The notes beneath the pieces are model-generated. The model ran no database searches. It was not told the DNA's origin and saw only the letters and a program-made list of their open reading frames with translations. This document shows positions 1-10,789 of a stretch of 64,000 nt of DNA, piece after piece. The stretch's first letter is position 1. Each line of letters starts with the position of its first letter. Position numbers and translations under genes: made by a program. Source of the stretch: Taenia hydatigena (taxonomy: Eukaryota > Platyhelminthes > Cestoda > Cyclophyllidea > Taeniidae); assembly GCA_036345935.2 (NCBI GenBank), contig JADWOT020000009.1, positions 6,219,381 to 6,283,380 of the forward strand. The letters run 5' to 3'.

Positions 1-2028
1 CTTGAATTTGAATCTCATAGGCAGACTTCGTTCGTACAGTGAGCAGAAGACGACAGATGGTTTGTGCCTCTGCACGTATAATTCCTTTTACAGCTCAATG
101 CTCCTCATCAATTCAAAAGTTGTTTAGGCAGGGTTATACTTTTGGGGGCGCTCCCTGGTTTTATAAACTTAAGTAACTCGTACAGGGCAAAATTACCAAG
201 TAGCATTCTATTCCCAAGTATGCACAGTCCCTGTATACTTTACTATGGGCACTAATTTTAAGGTTCATTTTATTCTAAGACTAGTCCAGGGCTATTTTCC
301 TCGCTCAATGCAGTGCACACAATGGTACGCCATAACAAACTTGCCAAGTCATTAATGGATCTAAGGCGAGCCATTTAAGGTTTGGGTTGAAATGAAGAAA
401 AGGAGAATGTTTCACCCATGCATTGGTTACGGATATTTAAAGTTATCGACCAGGCCTGTGCATCGGCCTTTCCCTCTGGCAATACAACTACTAAAGTCCA
501 GCGGTTTGAACAAAGCTGTGAGTTCCCACCCACATCTTGAATCTTGAAAAAATACGAACTTTGGGATTAATTTAAGAGCCTTTAAACGGTTATTAGCGTG
601 TCTGTTTGAATTTCCTGAAGCCTTATTTTGATTCGGATTTTATGCGCAGATCGTTGTCCTCGCATCATTGATTGGTGTGTCCTGGGTGATCTGAAGACGC
701 GATCAGGATTTAGGAAAAAATAGTCTCAATTTGGAGAGGAGGACGCTAGGGCAAACGGCGCATGTTGCCATTGGTGGAGAAACTCCCAATAATATTCGCC
801 AGCCAAGGAAAGTGCTAAATGTCATGCTTTAAGGTTTGCGCTTTCCGCGTCACTGCCATTCCATTCTCGCAGCAGCCCCACACTCACCATCCCCCCATCA
901 AGTGAAATGTTGCTGCCCTGGTCTCCTTCAACTGACACCATTTATCATCTACTCCACTGTCATTATTTTTGCAATCGCTTTATTAGCTGATGCCACATAA
1001 AATGTTAATTTAAATGGTAGGAGTTCCGTTATCCAGAATAGCACTACCCATAGTAAAGCTCGATTGCAATTTGAGTGCACTTGTCTTGGACAATTCACGG
1101 AATTTGAAAGTGAATGTAAGTCTAGTCTATGCAGTTCAGGTTTTGATGCCAACCACGCATTCATACCGGTGAAGGAGAAAGCACTGTCGCAACATCAACC
1201 TATGCAGAGTATGCTGCCTGAACACGCCTACTAATATGAACACACATTCATATGGAGAGAGCATATTTGGCTCTAAAGCCAGAAAACAAGAGATCCTACT
1301 GGAAGGCCGTTTTACCACACAATCATTACCTTGCCATAAACCCAACCACCATTCCTATCTGCAGGTAAATTGTTCGCTGATGGTACCTGCATGAAAGATA
1401 TGCATCCTTCTCTACAAACAGAAATTCAAACTACTGCATAAATTTCAAATCTGTAGACAGAGCATTGAATGGCTTAAATCATGGTTGTGATTGCATAGCC
1501 CCAACAATTCGTCGTCTCGTGTGAACCAATCGCTGTTGGGGATGTGGCCATGGAGCTCATCGACATTAAGCTCCGTTGTATCTGAAACATCAATCAGTTT
1601 TAGGGGAACCTGTTAACTTGACGTTGGGTGTGTGCAGAGACGCTTCGATTCTGGGCCAGATATCTATCCCAAGTGACATTTGTTAATCTCAAGCTAAATA
1701 TTAGCAGTATTGTATTGCTGTTTTCAAATACAGCAAGCGCCATGAAGCCATGGATAGGTTGCAAGAGTTGCGTATTTATCCGGCTTCTTTTCCTATCTTA
1801 CCTAGATTGGGATGAGTGATTTGAGAAAGTGAGCGGGTAAATCAGCATGGGAGCGAGTTCCCCATTGTTACCATTAGGATTTAAATTCATTTTTGCTTCA
1901 GTGAGTGTTTAATCGGCAGGAAAGCATTTCTTACAAATTCATTTTCGTGTGAAAATGTGTCATTGAAACTAAATTTACACACATGTATTAAAATACGATA
2001 AGATTTTGGCGTCAAGTTTTACCTATAG
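1..2028. other. No gene recognised; probable upstream intron of the BK beta-like gene
   Basis: This stretch is AT-rich and has only short open frames without family motifs or plausible splice pairs. The exon at 2029 begins inside a codon, so at least one upstream exon (first transmembrane segment and cytoplasmic N-terminus) must lie here or before the window. I could not identify it. Confidence 0.5.
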
Positions 2029-2608
2029 AAGTGAGGGTCTTCTAACACTGCAGTGCTCCACAAGTCCCTGCAACCGTCGAGAAGCAGACAACGCGGAGAC
2101 TGTGGATCAATACCTGCGCGAGCTCCACGCAATTGGACTGATGCCATGCTACGCGCTTCCCATGCGGCTAGAGTTCTCCTTAAAGGAAATGCAAAATTGG
2201 CGACGTCGGTTGAACTCATTGACAATGACGGTGGCGACTACTGGGGCACCGGAATCTGGGGCTGAGGAAGAGTCTGAGATAGAAGCTGGTATGGACAAAT
2301 TCCACATTCTACCAGCTGCTAGCGAACCCACCTTCCTACCCCTGCTGACAATCGAGTGGCTGCGAGAGGGTGCTAACCTCTCGGAGGCTGAGGCGGCTGT
2401 CTCGCGTCGACTCCTTCATCTGCCGCCACCAACTCAGAGTGAGCTGAGCGCTGCAGCGCTGATGCACCGCCTCTATCCCGACACTCTCCTCTTCCACTCC
2501 CTCTTCTGGCCCCTTGCCATCATCCTTTGCGGCCTTCTTCTCATTGCCCTCGCCTACGCTGTCGATGGTTGTAAGGTCTGGCGTACAGACATGACCGTCA
2601 TCGCGTGA
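2029..2608 (+). CDS. Calcium-activated K+ (BK) channel beta subunit-like, last exon (partial gene)
   Basis: This is the last coding exon of a two-transmembrane protein like KCNMB1-4, which modulate Slo1 BK channels at the plasma membrane. The exon opens after an acceptor AG at 2027-2028 and stops with TGA at 2606-2608, giving about 192 residues. What points to the family: an extracellular part with LQCSTSPC, then about 25 residues later MPCYALP, matching the spaced cysteines of the vertebrate loop; then RLYPDTLLFHSLFWPL, which closely resembles the conserved LFHSLFWP block just before TM2; then a hydrophobic TM2 (about 2515-2565) and a short cytoplasmic tail. Unusual: about 100 extra, partly acidic residues sit between the CY motif and the LFHSLFWP block, so the loop is longer than in vertebrates. 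The family call comes from remembered motifs. The first exons, including TM1, are not identified. Confidence 0.68.
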
Positions 2609-3116
2609 CCCTTCCTCTATCCCCCTTCCTATTGCATATTTCACGCGTGTACATATAGCATTGACCAGCAGAGTAAATGAAAACGGCTATTTGGTGTAAT
2701 TTTTCACTTATTGCACCCCAGCGGACAGAAAACATACAAATGAGCTAGGTACTTCCCCGCCCATTATTTTATTCCGTATCCCTCTTGTAACCAAGCTCTT
2801 AGTTTTCCTATTAGAAATTTCATCCCTGTTTCTATTTTTGTAAACTCTATGGCGCATCTATGGTTTGCAGAAAGGTGGTCAAAAAGTCCTGAGCTGTGAA
2901 TGCCCCAGGTTTAGTTGAACAGTTAAAGTACTACTATGAGTAGGGATAGAAGGAACTCGCGAACCCGCATCATGTCGCCGTGAATCACTTCAAATCAACG
3001 AGTTGTCCGTTCTTTGATCCTTCATCTCCGTTCCTCATGCCTCGAGCTACTGGTAAGCGCTTGCTGCGCCACTTTCGCACACGGGACAAGCCACACACGA
3101 CACAGCACTCGGTTTG

Positions 3117-3122
3117 AATAAA
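3117..3122 (+). terminator. Candidate polyadenylation signal AATAAA for the BK beta-like gene
   Basis: First perfect AATAAA on the plus strand after the stop at 2608; it would give a 3' UTR of about 500 bases. Position and motif only. Confidence 0.35.
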
Positions 3123-5097
3123 CACGGTCCTCCATTTAAGTTGCCTTTTGCCCGGCCCCGTCTTGTGCCATCGCTGTGCGTTTAAGCCGGTGAGGTCGTA
3201 CTATTGACGCTAAATCAAAATACCCGTCTAAGTAACATCTACACAGCTTTTATGATTTTACTTACAAAAACTATTTTTTCCATTTAAGCTTTGCAGTTTC
3301 CTCCTTTTAAATCTTGAGTTGACAACTTAACAATTTTTTAATGACGCTGCGCTTTGAGAGAACAGTTTGTTGTTCCAACATTTGAGTGAGCTGAAAACAG
3401 GATATTTCACACTTTTGGCTCCACTTTCCAGATCTCTCGCGATTGTTCCACTTGTTTTGAAGTTATTTATGCGACTGCTCAGCGCTTCAAATAGACTCAA
3501 ATTTCGGTGTTGCGCCGAACGGAGCTGCGGAATCGAGACCTCAGGAGGGCAAATGCCTAGCTCATTCATCCAGGAGATGGATTACAGTGCCCACTTATGC
3601 CTGACATTATTCACACCAAATTTTGGTTTTAACCACTTCAGAATCGGTGCAATACCAGCCTTATTTAACAGCACCACTTTTTAATTAACAGCGTTTCCTG
3701 TTCAACCTGTTTGTTTCACATCAAATGCTAAGGGCCAAAGGATATAATAATACATTTGAGTGAGACCATCCTTATTTGGAGCGCCGTAGATGAAGAGTAC
3801 GGACCATTAAATTGATGAATTGGGGGATGTAATGTAGATTCGCAGGCACATTTACGTGACTCGATATCATCAATACGCGGGCATACTTTTTTAAATCACC
3901 GAAGAATGGGATACCGATCAAACCTATCTGGGCGTGAACTGACACAGGCTAGTGTTCGCAAATTGCTTGTTTATATGCACGACTCTTCACTCTTCGAGTT
4001 TCCGCTTTCAATGGCAGTTGCATTGCATCCAGCTTATATCATTTCCGCTAACAGCCCGTCAAACCTTCTGCGCACATAAAACAAATTTTTTAATCCTTGA
4101 GTTCTGTGGGATTTAATAATTCTAAAGAATGGCTCACTTATTGAAATGGGGTGTTTCATCGACTACTACGGGGAGGAGAACATTTTGAAGCGCCCAGTTG
4201 AAATGTACCAATTGTATTTAAAATTGGGTATCACTAATGAGCAGATATTTTCCCCCGTTGTTTTGTGTGTTAAACTCCTAACAAAATAAGCGAAATTTCG
4301 AACATTTCATGAATCAGTACGCAGATTCCCATTTTGAAGGGCAGTTCGCCGACTCTGCACTACTAGTGCGACAATGTCAAGGGCGTGAGTAAGATCTTTC
4401 GATTCACCGCTATGCGATCTTAATTAAGATAAATCAATTACATCAAATAAGACAAATATTTATAACCACATACGAAACGCACAAAATTTGAAGCGAACAA
4501 AATAATACTCCATTCCACTGGGAGGATAGAATCTAATCAGCCATTGCTCTAGATGAGGGTGTGTAAAACTTCATTGGGGTACATTTTAGCACTGTTGACG
4601 ATTTTTCTTTTTCCTCTCTTTTCCTCTACCAGCACAGGGAGGATATGCGGTAGCAAGGCCGAATTATCTACGATGAGGACGTCTCGAACTCAGGAGAGCG
4701 ATAACATTCGCCCACGATCAGGTTTAAATTTGTTCTCCCGTCTCTCGCCTATGAAGTGCATTTAAAGAAACGGTTATTACAAGCGCACTCCCCGTTCATC
4801 TTCCCCTCTCTGGTCTTCATGCACTTTGACCAAAGATGGCAATTGGATTGGAACGCATCCGTCACTTGAAGTCAATGAGAATTAGTGCAAAGTTAAAAGG
4901 TCCAAGATGTTGAGTTCTCCTCTGCTTAAGGGGACTCTAAACGCTTTTGCTACCGCGTTGCATTTAGAATATATAAGCAGTGCATGCAGCATATGTGTCC
5001 AAGTAAGATTACTCTAATTTTGGCGACAAACGCAGTGTAGGCATACTGGGGAGGGATAAGGGCGAAGTGTCCACGTTGAATTCCTTTGTTTGCTGTG
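3123..5097. other. Intergenic, no gene recognised
   Basis: Only short open frames such as those at 3367-3684 and 4553-4765. They show no recognisable domain and no splice context. AT-rich sequence. Confidence 0.5.
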
Positions 5098-5236
5098 GAT
5101 GCCGTTTTCGGTCACACAGGTAGCCATATTGCTCTAGCTGCGTGGGCTGACCTCCGAGTCATGCAAGCAGCATCATTCCCTCTGTTTGTAGAATACGTGT
5201 TCTACCCTAGTATTATGACACCTTTTGCCTTCACGT
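5098..5236 (+). repeat. Dispersed repeat, copy 1
   Basis: Shares a core with the copies near 10.6, 12.6 and 20.5 kb: TTGCTCTAGCTGCGTGGGCT, then a TTCCCTCTGT block, a GTTCTACCCTAG block and CTTTTGCCTT. No coding potential and no clear terminal repeats. Diverged but alignable by eye to the 12.6 kb copy in the same orientation. Family unknown; it could be a short non-autonomous element. Confidence 0.6.
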
Positions 5237-5595
5237 AGATTTAGAGACGCTGCACGCGTATTTAAACACGAGGTTACACAGGCATCGGGCCAATATGCCA
5301 AGTGGCGAATTCAAAAATTCCATGAAATAAAGGAGAGCTAGTGTTATGATCACATAACACAAATCCTCCATAACGTACCGATTTGATACCTAAAAATTGG
5401 TGCCATCAAAAAAGGTCAGAATCGGGCATACCAGCATCAACGTCTGTATGGACTAAGTGAATTCGAAAATTGTTTCAATAGCTAGAATGTCTAGATTTTA
5501 TTAACACAAATGGTAAATGATCTTTGTATTTGTTTTGTTTTATTAAACATACTTAGTCATAGTTAAGGTGCTATTGACAACGGCGGCTTTATAAA

Positions 5596-6682
5596 ATGGT
5601 AACGTGATGGTTATTTCTGAGATTTCATTAGGCTAAAGCCACAACAATTAAAGTTGCGATTGCAAATTGGGAGGCAAGGACGAATCAAAAAGCGAATGAA
5701 GCAATCGAAGTCAAGCTCTATGCTCAATTTCCACCGATAGAAAAAATGGATGCGGGATTATCCGTGCTGTCCAAATGCGAGTAGTTCATTAACGCCTTCT
5801 TACATGGTCTTTAGGAGGTTATCGCTTTCATCGAACGCTATTGAAAAAATTGCCAACCTACATTTTCTAAGTAAGGATAGAATTTACATACTAAGTCGAC
5901 ACCAGAGCACCTTCGGATTCTCTCTCTGGCTAGAAATAATATTAAAAATATATCCGGGTTGGAACCGCTTGGAGAGACTCTTGAGGAACTATGGATATCT
6001 TACAACCTAATTGAAAAGCTTAAGGGCCTCAGTTCCCTAAAGAAATTACGTGTACTCTACATGTCAAATAATAAGGTCAAAGATTGGGTAGAACTACTCA
6101 AACTAAACGAACTCCCATCTCTTGCTGACCTTGTCTTCGTTGGTAACTGCGAAACTTTGCGCATTCTGACTATTCGTAGGAAACCCACTAGAAGAACACA
6201 ACCAAGAGACATTTAGGGATGAGGCCATGAAGAAGCTACCTAAGCTAAAAAAACTAGATGGTAAATACTGATGTTCATTCATAGCAGCGAGGATTTGATG
6301 CATCTAACTTTTACTATTCCTTTACTCCAAACACTTGGTCAATGAAACAAGTAGAACATAACGTTGACCTCTTGAATGCTTCATTTACACATGTCCATAA
6401 GCCACCCTGTGCGAACTGTAAACAATTGCTCAATGAAAGTGCATAAGCTATCACCCTGAATCCGTAAAACCAAAAATGCGAACAAACACGGCATCATTAA
6501 CCACTTAGAATGAATACGCCACATTTCCCGATTAATGCACAAGCCTAAAAACTCAAGATCTTGACAGAACGGATTAGGTGTAACAGTTATCTATAAACGA
6601 CTGGTGAGTTGACTTGCTGATTTACAAGTTTCTAATTTCAGGCATTCCTTTCGTGCGAGACGACGCGGATGAGGAGAGTTGA
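5596..6682 (+). CDS. DNAL1: Axonemal dynein light chain 1 (leucine-rich repeat protein)
   Basis: Complete gene for the leucine-rich-repeat light chain that binds the gamma heavy chain of outer-arm dynein in motile cilia and flagella. Coding exons: 5596-5598 (ATG only), 5632-5780, 5815-5870, 5906-6142, 6180-6260 and 6642-6682. Phases close and sum to 567 bases, 188 residues plus TGA, against 190 in human. Diagnostic pieces are AKATTIK at the start, [68 protein letters not shown] and [10 protein letters not shown]; the tail is short and acidic. Introns are 33, 34, 35, 37 and 381 bp. The start exon is the weakest point: ATG followed by GTAACG gives a 33-bp intron that restores M-A-K-A-T-T-I-K, but an upstream exon or a trans-spliced leader could supply the AUG instead. 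Expression is expected in flame cells and sperm (inference). Confidence 0.93.
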
Positions 6683-6714
6683 AGACGCTACTCCACTGCT
6701 ACAATAAGTTGGTA

Positions 6715-6720
6715 AATAAA
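6715..6720 (+). terminator. Polyadenylation signal AATAAA of DNAL1
   Basis: Perfect AATAAA 33 bases after the DNAL1 stop. It lies 88 bases before the stop codon of the convergent minus-strand gene, so the two 3' ends nearly meet. Confidence 0.7.
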
Positions 6721-6807
6721 ATGTATTTTACGTAAAATGTGAACAACGTCTCAGAGCACAGTACAGAAAGGCGAAGTATAAACAGTCCGTGAGCGTTCAG
6801 GTGAAAA

Positions 6808-9693
6808 CTACTTATTTAGCTTCTTCTTGGCTTCTGCGATAATCTGATCTAGGAATGAGTCGTACCTCTTTTCCTCATCTTCGCGATTTTGAGATAGCGA
6901 AGGCGGCACGGATCCACTTGTAAGAAGTTGACACAGATCGGAATAGAGCTCTTTGGGATATATTGCGTCCGGGAATTCACGTTTGGATTCAGAAACAATG
7001 TCTTCAATCGTGAAAGGCTCAAACGCTACTGCTGTCTGCTGTTGGTTAACTTCGACGTTATCGTTCAGCAACTCATTGATGAAACCTGATACTTTAAATG
7101 GAGATGGTTTCGATTCATTAAAACTGTTGAAACTCAGACACCATGAGCGCACGTCATCTGCATGACTTCGATGTAATTCTTCAGCCCTGTGTTCGGAGAA
7201 ATACCAGTTCTCACTGAATAGGTCACCGCGAGAGGTCAACATGAGACCACGAATTCCTATTGGCTTGATACCACTTTGATCTCGAAGTACACAAGCAGTC
7301 GAACCCACCAAGCCCGTGGTGAACCGCTCACTGTAAAAATGTTGACTCAAAACGACACTAGAAAGGTTGTTGAAGGGACAATCCAAAATGTCAGTAAGCG
7401 TTCCGTTTGTCATGCAGGGCCCAACTGCAGTGGGCGGCAAGGCAATATCCCTATTGAAATTGATCCCCATAATGGAAAGTTCTCCGGGCAACTGCGAAGC
7501 TGTGACGAGTGCCGTCTGTAAACCAAATAGAAGCTCACACGAAACTGATTTATCGAAAAGTCAAGGTCTTAGATCCTAGATCAAAAACACTACCTGTGCG
7601 GGAAAATCACCAGATTGATCATTAACATCGCAGATTTGTGCATAGGTTAAAGGACCTCTTAGGGCATGAGACCAGTGTAAGACGGGATGTCCAGGCATGC
7701 GCTTGTCCAGGACTAAGCCGCTATAGTCAGTAGCAAGGAGGGCGTAGGTATCACAGTACCACTGGGGTTGTGCGTGGAAAATGCTCTCGTAGGGATTGAA
7801 CGATCGACCCTTGTCCAAGTCGACCATTTCTGTGGCTATGTTGAACAACTCCTGAGCCACTTGCGCGCCCGAGATGCGGGTGTCAAGACAAAGAAGTCGT
7901 TTTGGTGTTGTGAGGCAAAGTATACCTGGAGCGTCTGCGAAACCTACACGCACCCACATGGAGGCATGGCTCAGTCGAAAATCAAGCTCTGCACGAAAAA
8001 TCAGCCGCTCTGGTGACAAAAAACCTTCCTCCTGCTTTTCTTGAGCTTGCCGACAGTAGTCAAGGAGACTCTGGTAGACGCAGGAGTTGGCATATGCTTG
8101 TTTTGTTGCCTCAAACTTCGCGTAGCGTTTGTCAACAAAGTCCAAGCTTGAGGCTGCTACGGAGTCGGCCAGCACATGAGCTATGCATTCACCTAGAAAC
8201 GACAAAAGTAAGTGAGCTAGAAACTAAATGTCATGCAGAGGGAATAGAGAAGTAAAATAACCTTCGCCGGTGAGTGGGATTCGACCGCACCACAGCCGTC
8301 GATTCAGCCCAGCATCGAAGAGTTCCACGACAGCCAGGTGCGCATCTGGGAAAGCTATAGGATCATACGTGCGACCAGCAAGAGCCCAACTGAGTGAATT
8401 CACAATTGGTTTGTCCGAATGGGCGCGCCAGGGGCATATGGCCACCGAGATAGGTCTGTAGTAGTCAGTGCTTGAGTTAAATGGAATGTTTTCACACTCT
8501 GCCACTGTCAAACTCCCCAAGTCCGAAAGTCCGAGTCTCGTCCTATTTGTAAGTATCTGACCGCATGTGTTCCGGGCGATTAAATAGAGGGACGAATCAT
8601 CTAACTGAAAAAAGACATTTCTGTTTGCCCATTTAAATGCGAGATTAACTTCATCTTTATCATTTCACAGACCACAATTCCCCCAAGCTTGCACGATAAG
8701 TGGAAAACTCGAGTATCTATGCTAAAGAAAATAAACTAAACGGTCGGGAAAAGGAAACACTACTACTACCGTGATGGAGATTTTGAGTGACTCACTTGAA
8801 CTGCGTCGACCTCACATATGGAAGACCCCACGAAATCATCAGGCAATTGAAAAGACGTATACTGACTTGTTGAGAGGGGAAATGAGTCGGTGTTAGAGAA
8901 TGAGGAGAGGAATATCTTTGGAGTGGATGTGGTCAGAGAATTGGACGAAATGGGTGGAGCCCATAACATCAGAGGATTCCCATTTCCAATTATACGAAGG
9001 CAGCCACTGCCGAGAAAATCTGGATTCACTCGCCTCGCCGACAGAGCAATAAGGAAAGGGTCGAGCGCACAAGAAAGATGGGGTAAATTCGAGGATTCCG
9101 AATTTGTTTCTGTGCTTGCCTCCTTATCCAGACCGAGATATTTTGATAAAGCTTTGGCCTCAGCTTCACTGAAAGGAATCCTAAGTTCGGACCAAAGATG
9201 TGCAGTCAAAGGAAACTGGGTTTTAAGTCGCAGCCGTCGTAACCTCTTTCCTGAAAATAACTCCTTAATCTCCGATGCATCACCAGTCAAACCTTCGACA
9301 GTTTTCACGGCCTCCTCCAATGCATTGCGTAATACTTCAGTTTGACGGACCGAAGTAAGGGCTTCCGAGGTGAATTCATCGATGAATTTCAGGAATTTCA
9401 GCGTGTTATTCTTTCGCGAATCGGACAAACATGGTATATTTTGATATAGAATATTCACAAATTTAGTACAAAGAAATGCTGCACAGGCCTGCTCACCAAA
9501 AACGGGGTCGTCGAGAAGTTTCACGATACCGAAGTCCCTGGAAATGATTTTAGGGGATGGTGAGAAATCCGCCCTTCTTTCATTTCGATGGTAGTGGACA
9601 GGTAAGACGGGTTCGGGGCATCCGACACGATGCAAGGATCCAGCTAAATCACAAGAATGTTGAGGGTGTACCTGAATGCCAAAATAGACCATA
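6808..9693 (-). CDS. TAF1C-like protein (RNA polymerase I factor SL1/TIF-IB subunit), 5' end uncertain
   Basis: Four minus-strand exons join in one frame: 9693-8796, 8604-8262, 8192-7594 and 7515-6808 (stop TAG at 6808-6810). Donors GTGAGT, GTTATT, GTAGTG and acceptors TTTCAG, TTCTAG, TTACAG fit, and about 848 codons result; human TAF1C has 869 residues. Resemblance to TAF1C: an N-terminal IVKLLDDPVFGEQACAAFL segment like its FSILGGPILG region, a beta-propeller-like middle (LDDSSLYLIARNTCGQIL; PKRLLCLDTR), and LVLDKRMPGHPVLHWSHAL, matching the human pattern LVDERLPLVPMLKWNHGL. The C-terminus is acidic, then lysine-rich (KKKLNK). If right, it helps recruit Pol I to rDNA promoters in the nucleolus. 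The frame opens at 9690-9692 (ATG) directly after a possible acceptor TTTTAG, so an upstream exon is likely. Another WD-like nuclear protein remains possible. Confidence 0.58.
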
Positions 9694-9905
9694 CTAAAAT
9701 TAGCGCATCAAAACCCAAAAAAAACCAGTTATCAGGATCTGCTAGATTTCTCCAATTACAAATTATTTTCTAGAATGCTGAATGAAATTGTTTCTCTGAA
9801 TGTGCTGTGAACTTCGGCCCCGAAACGCATTTTAGTTCAGTTTTCAAGAATCATGTTACGCGGTTAAAACTGTGGATCACAGCAATAAAATACGACCTGT
9901 TAAAT

Positions 9906-10190
9906 TTAATTGTAGATTGAACTAAAGGACGCATAACACTCATTTTGTCCTCGATGTGAAAAGATCAGCAACCAAACTATGCACATAAGCAGGAGCAATT
10001 CGAAGCGTACATGGACCGCATCATCCGACAAGGTTAATTGGCAAGACCCCACGCGACCCCAGTCAGCAGTCATAGATCTGCCATTCCCAAAGGGTATCCT
10101 GTAACTGAGAAGACGGGTACGGTGATTAGCCTTGTGAGTATGGATGTCCCACCAATCTGGAAAGAAACCACGCGGAAAATCAGCACACAT
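9906..10190 (-). CDS. Possible 5' exon of the TAF1C-like gene
   Basis: Minus-strand open frame with an ATG at 10190 reading MCADFPRGFFPDWWDIHTHKA. It lies about 200 bp upstream of the first sure exon and on the same strand. The DFP start recalls the N-terminus of TAF1C, but the match is too short to decide. No good phase-2 donor was found to join it to the exon at 9693, and the 3' limit given is only the end of the open frame. Confidence 0.25.
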   Translation of the reverse strand: MCADFPRGFFPDWWDIHTHKANHRTRLLSYRIPFGNGRSMTADWGRVGSCQLTLSDDAVHVRFELLLLMCIVWLLIFSHRGQNECYASFSSIYN

Positions 10191-10585
10191 CAGGAAGACC
10201 CACCCGGCCGATTTTGCCGGCTCTCGGTTCATTATAGAGCTTTATTGATTTTAACAAAACATTTCTGATAAAATGCTATGATATAATACTAGTTCTATTA
10301 GGCTGCGCAAGCTAAGTTTTACAATGAAAAATTTATAAGCCTCACGTATTTCAGTGTTTTATGCACGAATGAACCATTACTTTTTGTTAGTAATAACGGA
10401 TTCATTGACAGCGCGTTTGCGTTCGCCGCACAACTTTTGCAAACACATTACCATTTTGCACCATTTTACTTTATTTTCGGCTATTATTACTGCTGCATCA
10501 CAAGTCGCCTTTAAACTAGTGATAGGTCACAGAGACATGGAAAATATGCTATTAGTATGAAGAAGGGCTGCAAACTACAGCCACA

Positions 10586-10641
10586 GCTGTAGCATCCCGA
10601 GGCTCCCTCAAAGGTAAAAGGAGGCAGAATGTCAGGATAGA

Positions 10642-10688
<47 letters not shown>

Positions 10689-10757
10689 ACGGACAGAGGG
10701 AAATAAGCTGCTAGCTTGGCCCGGAGGCCACCTCTGTGACCTTGACCGAACCGGTAG
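10586..10757 (-). repeat. Dispersed repeat, copy 2, interrupted by an AT microsatellite
   Basis: Inverted relative to the 12.6 kb copy. The reverse complement gives the same order of blocks: CCGGTT, CAGAGGTGGCC, AGCAGCTTATTTCCCTCTGT, an AT run, GTTCTATCCTGACATTCTGCC and CCTTTGAGGGAGCC. The AT microsatellite sits exactly where the other copy has a short TATATAT. Confidence 0.7.
10648..10686. repeat. (AT)n microsatellite
   Basis: About 39 bases of uninterrupted alternating A and T inside repeat copy 2. Confidence 0.95.
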
Positions 10758-10789
10758 TTCCAACAAACAATGTGCTACAACAGCTTCTT

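Noticed and set aside
7276..8255. Plus-strand open frames across 7.3-8.3 kb
   Set aside because: They are shadows of the minus-strand TAF1C-like exons, which have consistent splice sites and motifs.
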